Source of the DNA: Treponema sp.
Lineage (GTDB): Bacteria; Spirochaetota; Spirochaetia; Treponematales; Rectinemataceae
Direction: 5' to 3'
Assembly (NCBI GenBank): GCA_012516755.1
Contig: JAAYWE010000224.1
Coordinates: forward strand, 1 to 9,970
Length of the DNA stretch: 9,970 nucleotides
The position numbers and the translations under genes were made by a program. Of the stretch, positions 6,063 to 9,970 are shown one piece after another (positions within the stretch are counted from its first letter, which is position 1; the number at the start of each line of letters is the position of its first letter). The notes under the pieces are model-generated. The model ran no database searches and was not told where the DNA came from. It saw only the letters and a program-made list of their open reading frames with translations.

Positions 6063-8300
6063 TTATATAGCGATAAATGATTTGGGGTCATTTGGCATCT
6101 CATCAATGAGAAGTCCAACAACGTCGTCGTATTCTATTTTGCAGGTAAGAGCAAAGAGACCGGGGCTTACTTCCTCGATAGAACCTCGATTTAGCAGAGC
6201 ATAAAACTGGTCATTATAGATGGTTACGGAATACCTTTGGAGTTTGCGGAGAAGCCAGCGCTCCGGCCCTTTGGCTTTCAATTCTGCAATGAACTTTTCT
6301 CCTTCCCCATAAGGGACAAGAACTGTCTTTTGCATGGCATCATCTATGATATGAAATGCTTCTGCGGCGGAACGGAACTGTATGCCACAATCTTGCATAT
6401 CAGGCGAGAGCATTTTCATAATCCCCTTTTCATCGAGAGAATTTACTTTCCAGTACAATTCGGAAAAGTACTGACTAAAGGCAGCATGATCTATGGGATC
6501 CTTAAGTCCTGAATCCAGAAGCCTTGCAGTCGTCTCGCTTGCCTTACGCAAAATCCCTGCTGGCGGTTTTCGTTGGGGAGTGAAGACAACAACTTTCCCT
6601 AGTCCACCATTTGTTTTTAACTTCCCCTCTCTGTTGCATCTGCCTGCCGATTGTGCGATGGAATCGAGGCCTGCCATAGCCCTATAAACGACTGGGAAAT
6701 CTATATCTACTCCAGCCTCCACTAATTGTGTGCTTATCACTCGAACAGGCTCTGTTGTTTTCAGCCTTTCCTTGATCTCGGCGATACAGTCGCTTCGGTG
6801 TTGGGCGCACATCAATGCGGAGAGATGATAGGTACCCTTTGGCATAAGGGCATGAAGTTCCCTGCAGCTTCTTCTGTCTGAAACAACACAGAGGACCCTC
6901 TCAAAGGACTTTAGTTCTTCCGCGATTTCTTCCCATCTTCTGGTTGTGTTTGTATCAACAGGATCTACTTCAACCCGCCTTAGCTCGCGATAGAGCCTAG
7001 GGACATCTTGTATAATCTCTCTGACACTTCCTCTGGGGAGACCGGGAAACTGAGGATAATCATCTTGAGCCTCGAAGGCTGGCTGCGTGGCCGTACATAA
7101 AACGAAAGTTACCTTGTAATGTTCACAGAGAAGCTTCATGGTCGCGAGAATTGGCTCAAGATATCCCGTCGGGATGAGTTGCGCCTCATCGAGCACAACT
7201 ACGCTGTTTACGATATTGTGCAATTTGCGGCACCGACTTGGTTTGGCTGCAAAAAGCGATTCAAAAAACTGAACTGAAGTAGTTACAATAATCGGAGCAT
7301 CCCAATTTTCTGCTGCCAAACGTGATTTTGGACTTGAATCATTTTCATCTAAATTGGAATGGTGCTCAATGACCTGTTCCTCACCAAGCACCTTTCGAAA
7401 TACATCAGCATTCTGCTCAATAATGCTTGTATATGGGATCACATAAATAATACGCTCTTTCCCAAATTTCACAGCATGTTCAAGCGCAAAAGCCATGCTC
7501 GAAAGGGTCTTACCTCCGCCTGTTGGAACTGTTAAGGAAAAGAATCCTGCCTTCGATTTTGCTGCTGAACGGCATTCAACAAGTATTTTCTGTCGTGCTT
7601 GATTTACAATTGTATTTTCTTCTTCAATAGTCTTTTTTATCATTTTATCCATATATGAATTGAACTGGATCAATAATTCAGCTAAAGACAAATAGTCCCC
7701 TCTCGTTTTTTTATTATCTGGTTCCATATAGGATTCAGTATCAAGAAAATCTGCATCCACAATACACGAGAATATCATCCTTATCCAAAGCGACATGTCG
7801 AGGCTTCTATTGTCAAATTTCCATGGGGGGACAAAAGATCCAGAAAACCTAGGATCCTTCCTATATTCCTCAGGAATGCTGCAAGTTTTTATATTCTGTA
7901 ATCTAAATGACAATGAGCTCGGAGAACCTATCCAGTCAGGTAACCCTGAATGATGGCCAGCTATGCAATATGATAATATTCGGCCTGTAGCTTTGCCAAA
8001 TTGTTCCTCAACGAATTTTGCACTTGGCGAAGAATGATCTTGTTTGCCTGCTTTAATCTCTAGGTGAGCTTCATCATCGTAGCCGCTTTTAACTCTTAAA
8101 TAATGCTGCCAAATAGATGCTGCTTTGCCTATATCATGTGTAAAACCAGCCGCATATGCCCAAGAAGCAGAGTTGAATGCTTCAGCAAATCTGGAAGCTA
8201 GCTTTGCACTTCCTTCTAGATGATCTATGAGTGGTTGTGGATTTGCCCATGTCCCATCCTTATTTTTTCTTACATGTGCAATTAATTCGGGGTTATTCAT
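6063..8300 (-). CDS. cas3: Cas3, HD nuclease and SF2 helicase
   Basis: Cas3 is recruited by target-bound Cascade and degrades the displaced DNA strand 3' to 5'. The HD nuclease comes first: H28 region, HD motif H55-D56 in FTHDIGKA, GHHSGLPDW (H116, H117) and VDADFLDTE (182-188). The helicase follows: Walker A TVPTGGGKT (about 257-265), motif Ia/Ib VIPYTSIIEQN, Walker B LDEAQLIP (DEAQ 371-374), CTATQP (402-407), motif V VISTQLVEAGVDIDFP (521-536) and motif VI IAQSAGRCNREGK (548-560). The 745-aa length is normal for a fused I-C Cas3 and all key residues are present. The ATG at 8300 has only a weak AGGA 4 nt upstream. It is the first cas gene and probably the first gene of the cas transcript. 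Confidence 0.97.
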   Translation of the reverse strand: MNNPELIAHVRKNKDGTWANPQPLIDHLEGSAKLASRFAEAFNSASWAYAAGFTHDIGKAASIWQHYLRVKSGYDDEAHLEIKAGKQDHSSPSAKFVEEQFGKATGRILSYCIAGHHSGLPDWIGSPSSLSFRLQNIKTCSIPEEYRKDPRFSGSFVPPWKFDNRSLDMSLWIRMIFSCIVDADFLDTESYMEPDNKKTRGDYLSLAELLIQFNSYMDKMIKKTIEEENTIVNQARQKILVECRSAAKSKAGFFSLTVPTGGGKTLSSMAFALEHAVKFGKERIIYVIPYTSIIEQNADVFRKVLGEEQVIEHHSNLDENDSSPKSRLAAENWDAPIIVTTSVQFFESLFAAKPSRCRKLHNIVNSVVVLDEAQLIPTGYLEPILATMKLLCEHYKVTFVLCTATQPAFEAQDDYPQFPGLPRGSVREIIQDVPRLYRELRRVEVDPVDTNTTRRWEEIAEELKSFERVLCVVSDRRSCRELHALMPKGTYHLSALMCAQHRSDCIAEIKERLKTTEPVRVISTQLVEAGVDIDFPVVYRAMAGLDSIAQSAGRCNREGKLKTNGGLGKVVVFTPQRKPPAGILRKASETTARLLDSGLKDPIDHAAFSQYFSELYWKVNSLDEKGIMKMLSPDMQDCGIQFRSAAEAFHIIDDAMQKTVLVPYGEGEKFIAELKAKGPERWLLRKLQRYSVTIYNDQFYALLNRGSIEEVSPGLFALTCKIEYDDVVGLLIDEMPNDPKSFIAI

Positions 8301-8398
8301 TTTTCCTACGCCCCTGCGACTTCATTATCATCAGATTTTGAGCCAGGAGTTTGCTATAGAGCATCATTCGTCTCCGATTTTAGATATACATGCAAACC

Positions 8399-8426
8399 AT
8401 TATATCATCCTAATTTCCTGCCGCAA
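8399..8426 (-). promoter_or_regulatory. Probable sigma-70 promoter of the cas operon
   Basis: On the minus strand TTGCGG (8426-8421) and a perfect TATAAT (8404-8399) are 16 bp apart, which places a transcription start near 8392. This leaves a 5' leader of about 90 nt before cas3. It is the best promoter-like sequence in the 193-bp gap between the 155-aa gene and cas3. Confidence 0.6.
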
Positions 8427-8450
8427 GGATTTCTTATTACATATAATAAA

Positions 8451-8461
8451 ATCACAGTGAT
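8451..8461. promoter_or_regulatory. Short palindrome upstream of the cas promoter
   Basis: ATCAC-A-GTGAT is an exact 11-bp dyad located 24 bp upstream of the proposed -35 box. It could be an operator, but such short dyads are common by chance. No second copy was noticed. Confidence 0.3.
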
Positions 8462-8493
8462 CTCCCCAAATATCAAACTCACCTCTTCACCAC

Positions 8494-8961
8494 TCAAATC
8501 GATAGTTTAAGCGAATCAGAACCCAGAAAGAAAAACATTCCTTCTAATATCGCGCTTTCCCTCGCCAAGCTATTGAGGTATGCTGCGATATCCCTTTGAT
8601 TGATACTTTTCTTTGCAAAGTCAAACAGTTCAGCCCAGATATAGATCGCTTTACAGAAAGAGCAGTAACGAATGAAAAAGGCCAATATGTCTTCTTCTGG
8701 AGTAGTACAAGGACATAGTTGATGTATAGTAGGATGCGAGATATCAGATTGGTAGATCAATAGCTTTCCGAAACAATTCTGGAAGCTGAGATCTATTCGA
8801 GTGGTTTCTTCAATTAGACTGAAGGCCATATTCTCCGCTTTTGTAAGTGCATCCTCGCCAGAGAACATATCAACATAATCAAAAGCTCCAGATTGTCTCT
8901 CGAAAAACAGCTCCACATAATCTTTTCTGAATTGGATAAGATAGACAACTTTTGCGTTCAT
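8494..8961 (-). CDS. Unrecognised 155-aa protein between WYL gene and cas3
   Basis: I do not recognise this family. The frame is open for 165 codons from a TTG at 8991, but the ATG at 8961 has AAAGGAGG upstream (AGGAGG 8979-8974, a rather long 12-nt spacer), while the TTG has no SD, so I choose the ATG. The protein MNAKVVYLIQFRKDYVELFF looks soluble, starts with a beta-strand/helix-like pattern, and has no signal peptide or clear membrane segment. Cysteines C83, C85, C100 and C103 (CPC, then CSFC) with H80 could bind metal, but this is only a spacing observation. Base use resembles the cas genes. It lies in the cas direction, 193 bp before cas3, so it may be an accessory gene or just a neighbour. 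Confidence 0.75.
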   Translation of the reverse strand: MNAKVVYLIQFRKDYVELFFERQSGAFDYVDMFSGEDALTKAENMAFSLIEETTRIDLSFQNCFGKLLIYQSDISHPTIHQLCPCTTPEEDILAFFIRYCSFCKAIYIWAELFDFAKKSINQRDIAAYLNSLARESAILEGMFFFLGSDSLKLSI

Positions 8962-9007
8962 GGCCTGGGCGGGCCTCCTTTTACAAGCCAAATATATTAT
9001 TAGAAGT

Positions 9008-9024
9008 GGGACACTAGTTGTCCC
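9008..9024. repeat. Small hairpin between WYL gene and 155-aa gene
   Basis: GGGACA (9008-9013) pairs exactly with TGTCCC (9019-9024) across a 5-nt loop. On the minus strand it is followed by an AT-rich stretch (ACTTCTAATAATATATTT) rather than a pure T-run, so a weak terminator or a regulator site are both possible. Confidence 0.45.
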
Positions 9025-9029
9025 GTAGC

Positions 9030-9082
9030 TGAAGAATCTAGAACTTATGAATTAAGGAGTTGTTTTCTCGTTAGATTCTTCA
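9030..9082. repeat. 11-bp inverted repeat at the WYL gene stop
   Basis: TGAAGAATCTA (9030-9040) is the exact reverse complement of TAGATTCTTCA (9072-9082), separated by 31 bases. The right arm contains the WYL gene stop codon. It may fold at the end of that mRNA, but the long loop and lack of a T-tract make it a poor intrinsic terminator. Confidence 0.45.
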
Positions 9083-9970
9083 TTTCTCCCCTACCTTCTC
9101 CACCATCCTCTTTATCTCTTCTTCCCACAGCTTTCGGAATTCTGGCGGTCCGAGCACTTCGCAGTTTGAACCGCAGCGGAGGGCACGGCCAAGGATTTCG
9201 GTCCAGTTGTGGACGGGCAGGGAGAGGTCGATGGCGTCGGGGTCTGTAGCATCGGGAACTGGGTCAATTATCTGATCCTTGTGCCACTGTTGGATTCTGA
9301 TGGCACGGGCTGCTCCCCCAAAGAATCGCAAGGTCGCTATGCCGAGCACTTCGCCTTTGAAAATGCCATATGAGGATGAAATATAGCTTTCGATTGCGTC
9401 ATCGCTTGGAATTGCAAAATCGGGTGCGCATTTTGATAAAGTCTCGCTGGATTGCTTGCCTTTAGGCGACGCTCTTGATGACTCGGCGCTTGCAGACAAT
9501 CCGCCCGCGGCTCGCACATTGTCCATTCGCGATATAGAGAATGTCCTCAGCTCCATGGACTTCGAGTCGAAAGCGATGCAATACCACTTGCCGGCATAGT
9601 TGATGAGCCTCAAGGGGATAATTCTTCGTTGGCTCGATTCGCCTTTAGCATCGATGTAAGAAATATCTAGCGCGCTGTTGTTGAGCAGGGCCTGGCACAT
9701 CGTAAAGGCTACTTCTCCGTCGATGGTTTCCATGTCGGGAAGCTCGTAGAGCACTTTATCCGAAATAGAGATATAACGCCCGCCTATCTTTTCCTTGAGT
9801 AGCTTTGTTGTCTCCTCCGAGACAACGGGAACATAGGCATAGCGGTCCAAAATGGCTCTCAGGAACGCAAAAGCAAAGAACGATGTCTCGTCTGCAAAGC
9901 GAAGCCCATTCCATGGTTCTAAATATTCATAGCGCAGTCTGCGATGCGACCATACAATAGGTGCGTCGAG
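9080..9970 (-). CDS. WYL-domain transcriptional regulator, 5' end off window
   Basis: The open frame runs through the right edge without a stop, so a start at the TTG at 9850 would be artificial. 296 residues are visible. The first 40 (LDAPIVWSHRRLRYEYLEPW and on) match the linker that usually follows the N-terminal winged helix-turn-helix of these proteins, which must lie beyond 9970. The WYL domain covers about residues 85-155, with the signature written WYCIAF (129-134) and the downstream LRTFSISRMDNVRA. A low-complexity Ser-rich linker (157-180) precedes a C-terminal WCX-like domain (190-290). WYL proteins sense nucleic acid or small ligands and repress or activate, and several regulate CRISPR loci. 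Position just upstream suggests, but does not prove, control of this operon. Confidence 0.9.
   Translation of the reverse strand, partial: LDAPIVWSHRRLRYEYLEPWNGLRFADETSFFAFAFLRAILDRYAYVPVVSEETTKLLKEKIGGRYISISDKVLYELPDMETIDGEVAFTMCQALLNNSALDISYIDAKGESSQRRIIPLRLINYAGKWYCIAFDSKSMELRTFSISRMDNVRAAGGLSASAESSRASPKGKQSSETLSKCAPDFAIPSDDAIESYISSSYGIFKGEVLGIATLRFFGGAARAIRIQQWHKDQIIDPVPDATDPDAIDLSLPVHNWTEILGRALRCGSNCEVLGPPEFRKLWEEEIKRMVEKVGEK

Noticed and set aside
9080..9850. Complete WYL gene starting at the TTG at 9850
   Set aside because: The frame stays open through the right edge and the 40 upstream residues look like normal WYL-protein sequence, so the gene is cut by the window.

Overview
The window is bacterial and consists almost entirely of one type I-C (Dvulg-type) CRISPR-Cas locus. 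All of it lies on the minus strand, so it reads from right to left. The gene order cas3-cas5c-cas8c-cas7c-cas4-cas1-cas2, the short or negative gene spacing, and strong AGGAGG-type ribosome binding sites before most genes indicate a functional operon in a mid-GC organism. I cannot name the species. An anaerobe such as a spirochaete would fit the gene content, but that is a guess.

Layout in transcription order. At 9970-9080 is the C-terminal part of a WYL-domain regulator, whose DNA-binding end lies off the right edge. At 8961-8494 is an unrecognised 155-aa protein. A short intergenic region with a good sigma-70 promoter (8426-8399) follows. Then comes the interference module: cas3 (HD nuclease plus DExH helicase), cas5c (crRNA processing and 5' handle binding), cas8c (large subunit, PAM recognition) and cas7c (backbone). 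Inside the 3' end of cas8c is a textbook internal Shine-Dalgarno and ATG that should yield the small subunit Cas11c. The adaptation module cas4-cas1-cas2 comes after a 462-bp interruption. The last ~200 bp (201-1) looks like the AT-rich leader of a CRISPR array. No repeat is visible, so the array itself should begin just beyond the left edge.

The most unusual part is the interruption between cas7 and cas4 (2673-2212), where type I-C loci normally have the two genes back to back. It holds four things. (1) An orphan SD lies directly behind cas7 with no start codon after it. (2) A perfect 17-bp inverted repeat with a 3-nt centre has an extra near-identical half-site nearby. (3) A 92-codon open frame appears to join three separated pieces of an AAA_14/DUF4143 (COG1373-type) ATPase: the start of the P-loop, a central segment and the extreme C-terminus. 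A 7-bp direct repeat lies at or near both internal joints. (4) The last codons of this remnant carry the ribosome binding site of cas4, which seems to start at a TTG. The simplest reading is that a mobile or decaying ATPase cassette landed between cas7 and cas4, lost most of its sequence, and left cas4 dependent on the remnant for translation.

The Cas proteins as a group keep their catalytic motifs, so interference and adaptation should both be possible. Array content, promoter use and the role of the two upstream genes cannot be settled from this window.
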